Shown: in pieces, positions 13,101 to 22,700 of the stretch
Layout of the letters: the number at the start of each line of letters is the position of its first letter
How positions within the stretch are numbered: the stretch's first letter is position 1
Origin: Bimastos eiseni
Lineage: Eukaryota; Annelida; Clitellata; Crassiclitellata; Lumbricidae
Assembly (NCBI GenBank): GCA_959347315.1
Contig: OY365817.1
Coordinates: 29,490,031-29,554,030, forward strand
DNA length: 64,000 nucleotides
Reading direction: 5' to 3'
Notes under the pieces: model-generated
Seen by the model: only the letters and a program-made list of their open reading frames with translations
Databases searched by the model: none
What the model was told of the DNA's origin: nothing
Position numbers and translations under genes: made by a program

Positions 13101-13872
13101 GAAATATAAGTGTATAATCTCCTGGCGATTGACTATTTGCACCTCAGACTCACATTTCGGAATGACCTTAGTAGTAGGAAATTGAAGCATAGGGTTAGGG
13201 TTAGATGGCCAAAATGTCCCAGATGCTTCAATTTCCTACTACTGACCTTGTGCGCAAAATTATTTTTACTCATAAATGATTATTATAAGAAATAAGTGAT
13301 CTCAGCGATTTCAAGAGACAGGAGGCCACATAATCTGGTCCTGAGAAATCCAGAGCTCGCTCTTTCCTACCTCTCGTCTGCAGACAGGTTCGTCGATGGT
13401 CGTCGTCGTCCTCCGACGAAGTCGTCGCCTCTTTCGTCTTCCAGACAGGTACGGCATTTGTCCTTCCAGTATCAGCAGCATCAGCATCACTATCGGCATC
13501 TAAGTTGGTCCAATTGGCACCTGCTACAGCTGACGTCGTTGTAGAGGAGAGAGGAGGCGGCGTTCTGCCTGAGACAGCAGAACCACCACCTGTTCGTTGG
13601 GAGCCATTAATCCCATCGATTGTCTGCAGCTGGTTCTGTCCAAGACGAGACAGCGCTTCCTTCAACTCGGTCAGGAAATCCAGCGGCTCGAGAGGCATTA
13701 CGACGCGGCGGCGGTCCCAGGTCCTGTTGATGAGGGGAAGGCCTTCAGAGAAGCAGCTGCTGTCCCTGCAGATGACCGTCCTCTTGCATTCGTTGAGAAT
13801 GGATCTAGTCGTCCATTTAATCGATGATTGGTGATAATTATAATAGATTGAAGTTCTGTTCACTGTTCTCAT
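1155..13872 (-). CDS. Large filamin-repeat protein with a giant low-complexity N-terminal region (partial, 3' end outside window)
   Basis: Coding exons in transcript order: 13872-13371 (5' limit uncertain), 12580-7781, 7514-7329, 6882-6757, 5115-4969, 4768-4661, 3905-3618, 1304-1155. Every junction is phase 1 with GT-AG signals, and each length fits (2+3n+1). The last six exons encode filamin/IgFLN repeats: GLYWGAVARTSVFYVD, then YTPDEVGLYTVRITWNG, GSPFQAKIVDP, NAGPGHLTAKVIGPEG, EGDYYVSVFWGGLPI, AKVVCKGPGL and VHRIQIKFNQIHVPG. Filamin repeats are beta-sandwiches that bind actin-regulators and membrane proteins. The 4.8 kb exon (about 1600 residues) is Ser-rich with Pro, Gly, Glu and Asp runs and has no domain I recognise. 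No actin-binding CH domain is visible, so this is not a standard filamin. An acidic insert (DDDESEERDDH) separates repeats 2 and 3, like a hinge. The start codon is unproven: ATG at 13872 is the first in the open frame. The fusion of giant exon and repeats rests on phase and donor quality (CC|GTAAGTTA), not transcripts. Confidence 0.8.
1326..1440. repeat. (ACAT)n / (GCAT)n microsatellite
   Basis: Tetranucleotide tract of ACAT units with scattered GCAT and CGTACAT variants. It lies in the intron next to the acceptor of the filamin exon at 1155-1304. Open frames predicted through it on both strands are products of the repeat. Confidence 0.95.
1441..1556. repeat. GGACAAAAGCCCC repeat, copy 1
   Basis: Three to four imperfect copies of a GGACAAAAGCCCC unit, plus a run of C. 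The same unit recurs in reverse orientation at 2335-2395 and as a fragment (CGGGGAACGGACGAAAG) near 43838. It looks like a short dispersed repeat family. Confidence 0.6.
2019..2130. repeat. Inverted repeat, about 52-bp arms
   Basis: The left arm starts AAATGGTTCG and ends TTTATTTGACGAC; the right arm is its near-exact reverse complement, ending CGAACCATTT, with only a few bases of loop. It lies in a filamin-gene intron. It could be a fold-back (MITE-like) element or a hairpin in the pre-mRNA. Confidence 0.85.
2335..2395. repeat. GGACAAAAGCCCC repeat, copy 2 (inverted)
   Basis: Three copies of GGGGCTTTTGTCC, the reverse complement of the unit at 1441-1556, within 60 bases. Confidence 0.6.
2683..2856 (-). 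mobile_element. tRNA-derived SINE, copy 1
   Basis: Read on the minus strand it begins near GGCACAGTGGCCGATCGG with TTAGAGCGG following (tRNA A-box-like), and about 35-50 nt later has GGGTTCG (B-box-like). The same arrangement recurs at 59242-59428 with matching body sequence (CGCCTCGAC, GCGAAGGACTTGCTCAAG on the plus strand). Two copies with a pol III type promoter support a SINE rather than a tRNA gene; no acceptor stem or full cloverleaf is seen. Confidence 0.65.
4343..4594. mobile_element. hAT-like non-autonomous element (252 bp)
   Basis: The ends are CAGGGGTGTAACAAG and CTTGTTACACCTCTG, an inverted pair. They are flanked by an exact 8-bp target duplication, GAGCGGAC (4335-4342 and 4595-4602). 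An 8-bp duplication with a CAGGGGTG-type terminus is typical of the hAT superfamily. It carries no transposase and lies in an intron of the filamin-type gene. Its interior is rich in G and C runs. Confidence 0.9.
5223..5306. repeat. (GAA)n / (GAG)n microsatellite
   Basis: About twenty AAG units followed by AGG/GAG variants, in a filamin-gene intron. Poly-Lys and poly-Leu frames here are repeat products. Confidence 0.95.
5430..6573. mobile_element. TA-flanked DNA transposon remnant (1.14 kb)
   Basis: The ends are GAGGGAGAGTTGGC and GCCAACTCTCCCCC, an inverted pair, each bordered by TA (5428-5429 and 6574-6575). A CACCCTTGATC motif is repeated inside both ends in both orientations (near 5800, 5822, 6311, 6359, 6379), as in subterminal transposase sites. 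It contains no convincing coding sequence. TA flanks suggest the Tc1/mariner-like group; that assignment is tentative. It lies in the filamin-gene intron between 5115 and 6757. Confidence 0.75.
6933..6954. repeat. (CA)n microsatellite
   Basis: Eleven CA units about 50 bases upstream (on the minus strand) of the acceptor of filamin exon 6757-6882. Confidence 0.9.
7207..7328. repeat. (TGAC)n microsatellite starting at a splice donor
   Basis: TGAC units, with some CGGA variants, run directly into the donor of exon 7329-7514. On the minus strand the donor reads GAAG|GTCAGTCAG, so the GTCA of the intron start is the first repeat unit. Confidence 0.95.
12581..13370. other. First visible intron of the filamin-type gene
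   Basis: Minus-strand intron with donor AGAG|GTAGGA at 13370 and a pyrimidine-rich acceptor TTTGTTTTCAG at 12582-12581. Apart from the 13170-13243 hairpin and a small AT-rich palindrome near 12890-12910, nothing is recognised. Confidence 0.7.
13170..13243. repeat. Perfect 21-bp inverted repeat with 32-nt loop
   Basis: Arms 13170-13190 (AGTAGTAGGAAATTGAAGCAT) and 13223-13243 match as exact reverse complements. The loop includes AGGGTTAGGGTTAG, a short telomere-like string. Confidence 0.85.
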
Positions 13873-16703
13873 ACACGGTTTACCTCTGTTCTACCAGTAA
13901 TCGCTGGTCTTAATTTCGTGAATGGCAGTCGCAGTGTGTCCGTCCGTCCGTCCGTCCGTCAGTCAATTGTACATGGATGCTATCCAACCACCTGTTCCCG
14001 TCTAGAAAAATTTGGCCAACGCTTTGCAGCAATATAATTATTGCTATGAGCGAAATGATCGAAGCGTTGCGCTCGCGCACACGTCCCCCTCCCCCCTCTC
14101 TCTCACGCACACGCATACACACACACACACACACACAGCAGTTGGGAGTTGTCATCATTCTATTGAGAGTAACATGTGCAACAGTCGAATATTCCGAAGT
14201 GACACCAGATGTGGACAATTCAAGGCGCCCATCACGTACCAAACACACACGCACACACTCACATACACACAGACTGAGAGAGTGGAGGGAGACAGAGAGG
14301 GGAGGGAGGGAGGGAGCGGAGAGAAGGATGGAGGGAGGAAGAGAGAGAGGGAGGAAGAGAGAGAGAGAGAGAGAAGTGCGTGGGAGAAGGACCAACGATA
14401 GAGACGACCAGACTGAATGGAGGGTCTAAGCCTGGAAATAAACGCAGACGAGTCCACAAATCTCTAGTCAGCATGCAGACACGCCAATGCATCTCGTTGG
14501 AAGAGTAGGAGCTAGGAGGAAGAGGAGGATGAGGAGGTGGAGAAGAGTACTGACATAATTTAATTGGATGTGTGAATGGGTAATTTCATCCTCTGCAGTC
14601 TGCATCAACCAAGTACTAGGGGCCTGGAACAATCTGATAATAACAGCGATTCGAGCGAATGCAGCTCGCGCATTTGAGTAGGCCTAAACACGTTTCAGTC
14701 CACGCGATGAAAGACGTTTTGTTTTCCATCTTTAATTGCATGCCTATCGCCAACCATCATCTGTCGATCTTCGGCTCCTCTGTGATCCTTCACCCTTCGA
14801 TCGGGCTTTTAATTCTAAATTTAAGTCTATCACCTTTTCAAGAACTCTCACCCAGACTTCTTACTTTATCGTCCACCTTTCAATCCGCAGCGCTCGTGAA
14901 TCAGCTGGAGCGTCCTGCGCTTGGCCTTCAAGTGGTGCGTTAGAAGTTTGGAGATAGCGATTACGGTCAACTGACTGTGCGCACTATTGTCATTGTGGGT
15001 TTACGTGTTGCCTACACCGGGCTACTACTCTACTGCATGTACGTATATACATTAGGAATAGTCCAGGGCCGTCAATCCCCCTCTGAGTGATGGAGGCAAA
15101 CCCTCTGGTCCCAAGTGTAAGGAAGGCAAGATATCACCTAAGACACAAAAAATCCCCCCTATGTGAAATTGGAGGCGTTTGCCTCCGGACCCCCTATCTG
15201 GACGCCTCTGAGATAGTCGATCGATATAATAATGGCGACAGGCATGTAACTATATTTAATAGATGCCTAAAGAATTATAACTGGGAAGGAATCAATTGAC
15301 AAAATTAATTGCAGACAATTAAGTGAACTTGGGGTCACATGTGTAACTTATATAAGAGACCAAAAGGATAAGCAGGGTAAATTCTTCAGAACAAGTAAGA
15401 GTTGTAGCTATACCCTACTTGAATGGTGTGCATGATAAGTGCCTGCCGTACTTAGTCTTCGTGAATAATAATTATCGTCACATATCTTAATTGGAAACTA
15501 TGAAAATTGGACTATTAAGTATGTTCCAGCTTAACTCACAGACCAAGCGTCTTCCGAACCACTCAAAACCCTTGTTATGTTAATTCCATGTTCTACAATG
15601 TCGATTGTGATTGCATTACTTCGATAGAGTAGGCTAAGCGTGACGAACTTACTTATTCGTTATATGGAAACGGAAAGCCGAGCATTTACCAGACAACATG
15701 GCGGCGTCGATGCGCTGATGATGTTATGTTTATCTTGCGGTATTTGACTATCAAAGTGTCGTAGCTTCTATGTTCAGTTAGTTTTCAATTACAGGTTTCC
15801 CTCGTTTTATATAAACTGTCTTACGCTGCAAATGTATAGCGATCGCTGAAGTATTTGCTTATGAAACATGTCTTCTTATTTCGGTCATTTAATTTGTAGC
15901 CTGTTCATGGCTAGTCTTACAATCATAATAATGTTTTGGCCTTAGAACCTGAAGCTTGATCTGCCCCGATGTTCGCTTGCAAGTTGAACTACAACTAAGT
16001 TGGCAGACCAACCGTTACTCCGTTTTACAGGTGTCCAAACTATCGTTGCCTTCACGGTGTGATAGAGAATACATCTGTTGATCGGTGAACAATAGTTAAA
16101 GTCGTTGCAAGTAATTGTCGGCTCAAAATGTATATCCGCTCAGTGTACAAGCTTAATGTAATGACTTCTGGCAAACGTCAAACAAAAATTGTATTTATTG
16201 TCATAAATTGCAGGGCATCTCTTCGAAGAAATTGCACGGAGACGTTCGATATCTCATTAGCATCATCATCATCTTTATTATGACAGTCACTCGTGATGTG
16301 CCCCTCATACCTGACTAGACAAAACTAGTTTGAAGGCCATTCAAGTTGAATTGATTTCAGCCTCTGAATAAATGGGGACAGCAAAGGCCAAGAGTTCATG
16401 CCATGGGTTGCTAGGCAACCCTTACCCAATACACAATGACACTTACATTCTGCATTGTGGGGCTTTGGAGGGAAGGAACATCTTGCAGTGGAAAGCAAAG
16501 TAGCATGTGACCCAACACATAAGACACCGAATAAATTGATATCAACTGGGTGGTGGTGGGATTGTGGTGTGCACTGGTAGGGGCGTCTGTTTTAATGGAG
16601 CTGCATCATTCTCCCTTTCCTATTTCGTACTTCAACAAATGCAGATGACTTGTGTTGTTTCTTCTTCCAATTGCAGACGACACGACGTTTTAGTCTCTGA
16701 AGG
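13873..16703. other. Divergent intergenic region between the filamin-type gene and PIX
   Basis: About 2.8 kb separate the two divergently oriented genes. It holds a (CA)n tract (14111-14138) and a GA/CT-rich stretch (14275-14390); open frames there are repeat products. At 15694-15705 the sequence CAACATGGCGGC matches the YY1-type core often found at animal transcription starts. No other gene is recognised. Confidence 0.55.
15694..15705 (+). promoter_or_regulatory. YY1-like site, possible PIX promoter or 5' UTR
   Basis: CAACATGGCGGC resembles the YY1 core (AANATGGCGGC) that sits just downstream of start sites in many metazoan housekeeping genes. It is 1 kb upstream of the PIX start codon on the same strand, so it would imply an untranslated first exon. 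One motif match only. Confidence 0.3.
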
Positions 16704-19700
16704 ATGAGTGAAGCAAATCAAAAGCCAAAGCTTGTCAGAGCGATCTTCAACTTCCAGCCAACAAACACTGATGAGGTCATAAGATTGAGTCAGCATTCTT
16801 AATAAGTAAAGCACCAGTGAAACCACTTTTACAGATCACTGCTATCTACAGTCACACATTATCTATAATATTGAAAATTAAAATCCTATATTCAGGTAAT
16901 GGTTGTTTTTGGGCTTCCAGGGCATTCCATGACTGATGCGCTATTTCAATCTGTTTAGTCACCAACAACACTTCTGTGTCTGGAGAAACGTTTGCTGTCC
17001 TGTATTTGCATAGAACCATTGTTCTTTCTTTAGAATAATAGAATGCATTCAGTGTTGTCAAGTAGAGTGTTCGTTTGAGTGAAAAGTGCAACAGTTAAAA
17101 GTGCAGCACTGTAGAAGGATGTTTATGTGGAGAAGTCTGCTGTCCTCCTGTTCGTCTATTCAACTGTGTTGTTGTGATTGTTGTTAGAATTGGTTCTGTT
17201 GATGATTTTGTTGTAGCTTTGTTTCCAGAAGGGAGACATCATAACTGTGTCACAGGTCGTCGATGGTGGATGGTGGGAGGGCACCTTTAATAATTTCACC
17301 GGATGGTTTCCAAGCAATTATGTTCGAGAAATTACGTCTCTCGGTTCGTCATATCATGTTTCATTGATGCTTGTAGCAAATATGAATGATCTCTGCAAGT
17401 TAACTTCTCTCTTTTTCTATTTCTATTGCACCACTGAGAGAGACAGACAGACAGAAAGAGAGAGACAGATATATATATATTTTATAGATCTGGAAATGAT
17501 AAACTTACCAATAATTCAACAACTGATTAATTATCATCCATCGTGATTTCTGATCATGGTTGTCGCTCTGAGCCACCATCGTCTGATGTCTTCAACTGGT
17601 GATGATAGATATCGCCGCACTAGATCAGTGCTTAAAATGCTTTCTTTTGATTTAGAGAATATTGTCCGGTAGTTAGTCCACAGTTGTGCCATCTCTTCTT
17701 TCATTCGATTGATCAGAGAGTCATTGATGATAATTATCTTGTTATGTGACTGATGTGTTGCTGTCCTCTTCTGATTGGTTGAGCTTCACATTACTGATTT
17801 GTTCTGCTGTGATTGGTTGATTGTCGATTGGTTTTGCGTGTAGATGGTAGGTCAGGTGCCAAGAGTCCAACACCGAAACCATCTGAAGCAAAAGTTGTAT
17901 CAAGAGAGAGCAACGCCAACCAACTCAATCATAATGTCGTAAGTTCATCATCCACTGCTCTCGTCTTCTTATCTGATCTGCTGCTGCTGAATCCTCCTCC
18001 TCCTTCTTGGTAACCTCTGAGAATCCGTCAGTGCTTTTATTTTCTTCTTTGTTTGTCTGTTTTGTATGGTTATTAAAGAAATTCTCTGCTTTGTTGTCGA
18101 TCGTTGATACTAGAGCAACTGTTGGCTTTGAATTGACTGATGTCAATTGATGACGAAGATGATGATAAATCTAGGTGATATATTTTCTGTGCTTTAGGTT
18201 TTTCAGAGTATGATCAGCACAGAAAAGACTTTTGTCAATGAACTCGAAGAACTGTTGCAGTCGCGTCTTCGACGTCTCGAAAACGGTTCCATGTATGTAT
18301 AGTCAACAAGAGAGACAGACAAAGACAGAGAGAGAGTGAGAGAGAGAGAGAGAGAGAAACTGTGATAGAGAGAGAGGGGTAGAGAGAGTGAGCAGGGAAT
18401 GTAGCGACAATTTAGGATGACCAGTTTTTTGTGTTGTAAGCTTTTGTGAGGGTTTAAAGGAGATTCTGATCTGGATAAAGGGAATTTAAAAGTGGAAAAT
18501 CTTTTGCCTATCAATTCTTTGGCTAAAGACAATGCTTTTAAATATTACTCTTGAACTAGAGATGCAGAACAAAATATATATCTACGATGCATACCACAGT
18601 GGTGAAATTGAGATTGCTAAAGTCATGTTTCTCTCAATTCCTTGTTGTCTGTTTCTTCTTGCGCATCGCTTCTGATTAGTGCATTCACTGAGAGGTGCAC
18701 TTTATAAATAACAATACAATACAGTTGATGATTCTCTTGTCCAATCGTTCTCTTCCTGCCTCACTTCCTCTGTGCATCCCACTGCCACCCGTTACATGGA
18801 TTGTTTTCCATCTCCACTCTCTTTCTTTGATTGTGTCCTTTCCAGATGATAGACTGTGCTGGAATAAAATGGACAGTAGTGAAATCCGTTTCTAGGGATG
18901 TGCTTAATTTTGAGTAATTTTCTTTTGTAGTTTGTCATCGAGTGAATACAGTGGACTGTGTGGAAATCTGGAGGAGATCGCATCGCTGCACAAGGGGCTG
19001 CTGATCGCTCTAGAGGAAATGATGCAGTCAGTGAATAGGAAAATGTTCTTCTATGACCTAAACCGACCTAAACTGACGTTAATTGACTCTTTGTGCTTCA
19101 ACTCATGCTACTGAGTCAAACAAGTTTAAGCATGTGTCCTCTAAGCATGTGTCCTCTAACCATATTATGTGCTTTAAACATGGGTCTTCTAAGCAAATTA
19201 TGTCCTCAAAGCGTGTGTCCTCTAAGCATATGTCTTCTAAGCATATTATGTCCTCTAGGCATATATCCTCTAAGCATGTGTCCTGTAAGCATATTATGTC
19301 CTTTAAACATGTGTCTTCTAAGCATATTATGTCCTCTAAGCATGTGTCCTCTAAGCATGTGTCCTATAAGCATAATATGTCCTCGATGCATGTGTCCTCT
19401 AAGAATATTATGTCCTCTAAGCATATGTCTTCTAAGCATATTATGTCCTCTAGGCATATATCCTCTAAGCATGTGTCCTGTAAGCATATTATGTCCTTTA
19501 AACATGTGTCTTCTAAGCATATTATGTCTTCTAAGCATGTGTCCTCTAAGCATGTGTCCTCTAAGCATGTGTCCTATAAGCATAATATGTCCTCGATGCA
19601 TGTGTGCTCTAAGCATATTATGTCCTTTAAACATTTGTCTTCTAAGAATATTATGTCCTCAATGCATGTGTTCTCTAAGCATGTATCCTCTAAGCATATC

Positions 19701-22700
19701 TCCTAAGCCTATTATGTCCTTTAAACATGTATCTTCTAAGAATATTATGTCCCCTATGCATGTGTCATCTAAGCATATGTCCTCTAAGCATATTATGTCC
19801 TCTAAGCATGTGTCCTCTAAGCATGTGTCCTGTAAGCATATTATATCCTCTATGCATGTATCCTTTAAGAATATTATGTCCTCTAAGCATAATGTCCTCT
19901 GCATTTGTTGTGTGACTTTGTCCTATGTTGTGTTCATATCTTCTGACCTCCATACAGCCATTCAGAGTAGAATCTGAGGAACTCTTCTTCATAACACTAG
20001 TTCATCTGATTGGGGGGGGGTGGGTGGGTGGGTGGGTGGGTGGGGTGGGGAATGGTTTGTCCCTGGATGAAGATGTGTCTTCTGCATTGGTCAGTCGTTC
20101 TTTCCTAGTTATGCATGGTCGTGTTCAATTGTTGTTGATTCGTAGGCTGCCAGTGAAAGATCAGAGAATTGGTGGTCTCTTCCTGAAGATGGCGCTACAA
20201 GTTCAGACTCTCTACCAGAAATACTGCTCCAATCACCCAAAAGCAGCGGCCATTCTTCAAACGAAAAAGTAACAATCAGAGAATTACTATTTGCCAAATG
20301 TTGCATCATCCTTCTTATCACTTCATTCATCTCTCGCTCATCTCTCACTTATCTCTTCTTCTGCTCCCACACAATCGTCTTCTGTCATTCTCAAATGTCA
20401 ATTTAGGAATGAGCAATCCATCTGGAGTAGTTTTAAGTGAATCTTGGGAAAACTGGAAAAGGGTCATGTTTCAGTTTATGAGATACTTAAAACACGCATA
20501 CAGACACACGCACACAATTAAAGTCAAAGGACGTTTTTATTCACTGACACATTGCTGCTAGTATTGNNNNNNNNNNNNNNNNNNNNNNNNNNNNNNNNNN
20601 NNNNNNNNNNNNNNNNNNNNNNNNNNNNNNNNNNNNNNNNNNNNNNNNNNNNNNNNNNNNNNNNNNNNNNNNNNNNNNNNNNNNNNNNNNNNNNNNNNNN
20701 NNNNNNNNNNNNNNNNNNNNNNNNNNNNNNNNNNNNNNNNNNNNNNNNNNNNNNNNNNNNNNNNNNTTGAGAATCACCGCTGTAACTATTTTCTCTAATT
20801 GGCGGTCAACAGCTGCTGTTTATCAACCTGGCAACTGTGCTTCAGAATCACATTTCTTTGTAGCATTGTGCTCAGTAAAATTGTTTATAACAATTATAAT
20901 AATAAGCCACTATTTAAATTATATTTCTATTTATCTCTCTCTAAGATAAGACTGTTGCGATTGTAGTAGTTTAAATTATGTTCTCTTGTAGTGGTTTAAA
21001 GAGAATTAGGTTTTCTTGTAATAAACTTTTAAAGACTGTTGCGATTCTTCTCTTGTAAGGCTGATTAAATTTCCTTTTCAGGAGGGACATGTGGACCGCG
21101 GTGACACTCAGCGAGCGATCGTCGTCTATCGAGAAATTGCTGTAAGACTAAGTTGCATTTCTTTTGATGTCTGTTGCTGCTGCAAAGTACAAAGTCTCTC
21201 ACATCTGTTTGTTGGTATTAGAATATATTCTACTCTTATGAACTGTTTGCAAAGTCAGGACTCGGCCGTTTCAAGCACAGACGCCTGTTGGGAGCGCTGC
21301 TGATATGAGCAGAACTATATAAATGTTTCATTACATTACATAAGGATGGCTGCCTTGAGCCAGAAGGCATTTTCAATCTGGTTGTGGAGATGATTGGAAT
21401 GATGGACGGCAGCTGCTATTCAGTCATTTTGTCTCAGTGGTCATTCTTCATTTCACTTGAGTCTTATTTGTTAAACTGAACTGACTGTTCATTTTTATCT
21501 AACAAATTGTTCTTACATTCCAGTATCATTTGACTTGACTAAGCAAAGGCAATTTTATCTATGATGCTAACTCAATCAGAGATTTAACTACAAAATAATG
21601 TTGCTGAGTTTTACATGAACAAGTTTTGTAAAGATTGTTGATCATCAAGAGTTAGACAATCTGAGTTTTCATTAGCAACTTCTAAAGCATCTGATGCAGT
21701 TAAGGCATTTAACCGATGAAGGTCCAAAGCAACATCATTGTGATCATCATAAACAACTGTGCATTGAACAAGTTATGCCAACTGATGTCTTTTATTTGTT
21801 CTTAATGACTTTTATTATTATTGTTATTTTTATTATTATTATTACAGCAGTTTTATATAGCGCCCCTTCAAGATCTTCTACTCAGAAGCGCTCCCAGCCC
21901 AACCACGGTCAAACAGGACAGTCTTAAGGCCAGAGAAAAACAGAGCAGATTGACCTATTGGTGAGAGACGCAATGCTACTGTAAGGCCATTCCAGGTCAC
22001 CGGACCAGTCAATGAAAAAGCACGGCGCTGTCGGATAGCAGTCCTCGCACGGGGAACAAGCAACTCCGCTTGCGCAGCAGAACGCAACAAACCACGGCGT
22101 TCAACAGTGACAGTAGGGCAGCAAAGTTCAATCAGGTAGAGGAGCGTCAGGCCTTCAATGCAGCGCCGTACCAGTGCAGAGACACGGTAGGCAATGCGCT
22201 GTGGGTAAGATCTGAGTAGATATCATGTAGGGGTGCTATATAAATGTTTGGAATAAATAAATAAAGATGTGTAAGATGATTCTGCCAAGATAAAAAGCAG
22301 ACAGCTAACGTTGGAGATGGAGTCTGTAGAAGATAAGCGTTCAGTGTGGAATGAAAATGAAAGAGAGTGAGCAGAACAGTTGAGCAGATCTTCGATTGGA
22401 TTGTTCAACAGTCTTCATCTATCTGCCGAAAGTTTGATGACAAAGAACAGTTCTAGCTGTAAGTGAAATGCAGTCAGCTGACATTAGGGATTGGATGAGG
22501 CCAAGGAATCAGGAAAATCGTAGCTTTCACTTAATCTCAAACTGACAGACCACAGTATCAACAAATTATGACAAGTTACTCCAGGAGTCGAATTTAACTG
22601 TCGGCAGCCATACAAGGCGCCCATTACATGATACATTTCATTCACCAAAGAAAGATCTAGTCAATGTTATGGGGGATACAGGTATTGAACTCGGTTCCTC

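Noticed and set aside
19083..19977. Long open frames (up to 294 codons) of [11 protein letters not shown] / [10 protein letters not shown] type on both strands
   Set aside because: They are translations of 15- and 18-bp minisatellite units, which keep any frame open; no start context, splice logic or family match.
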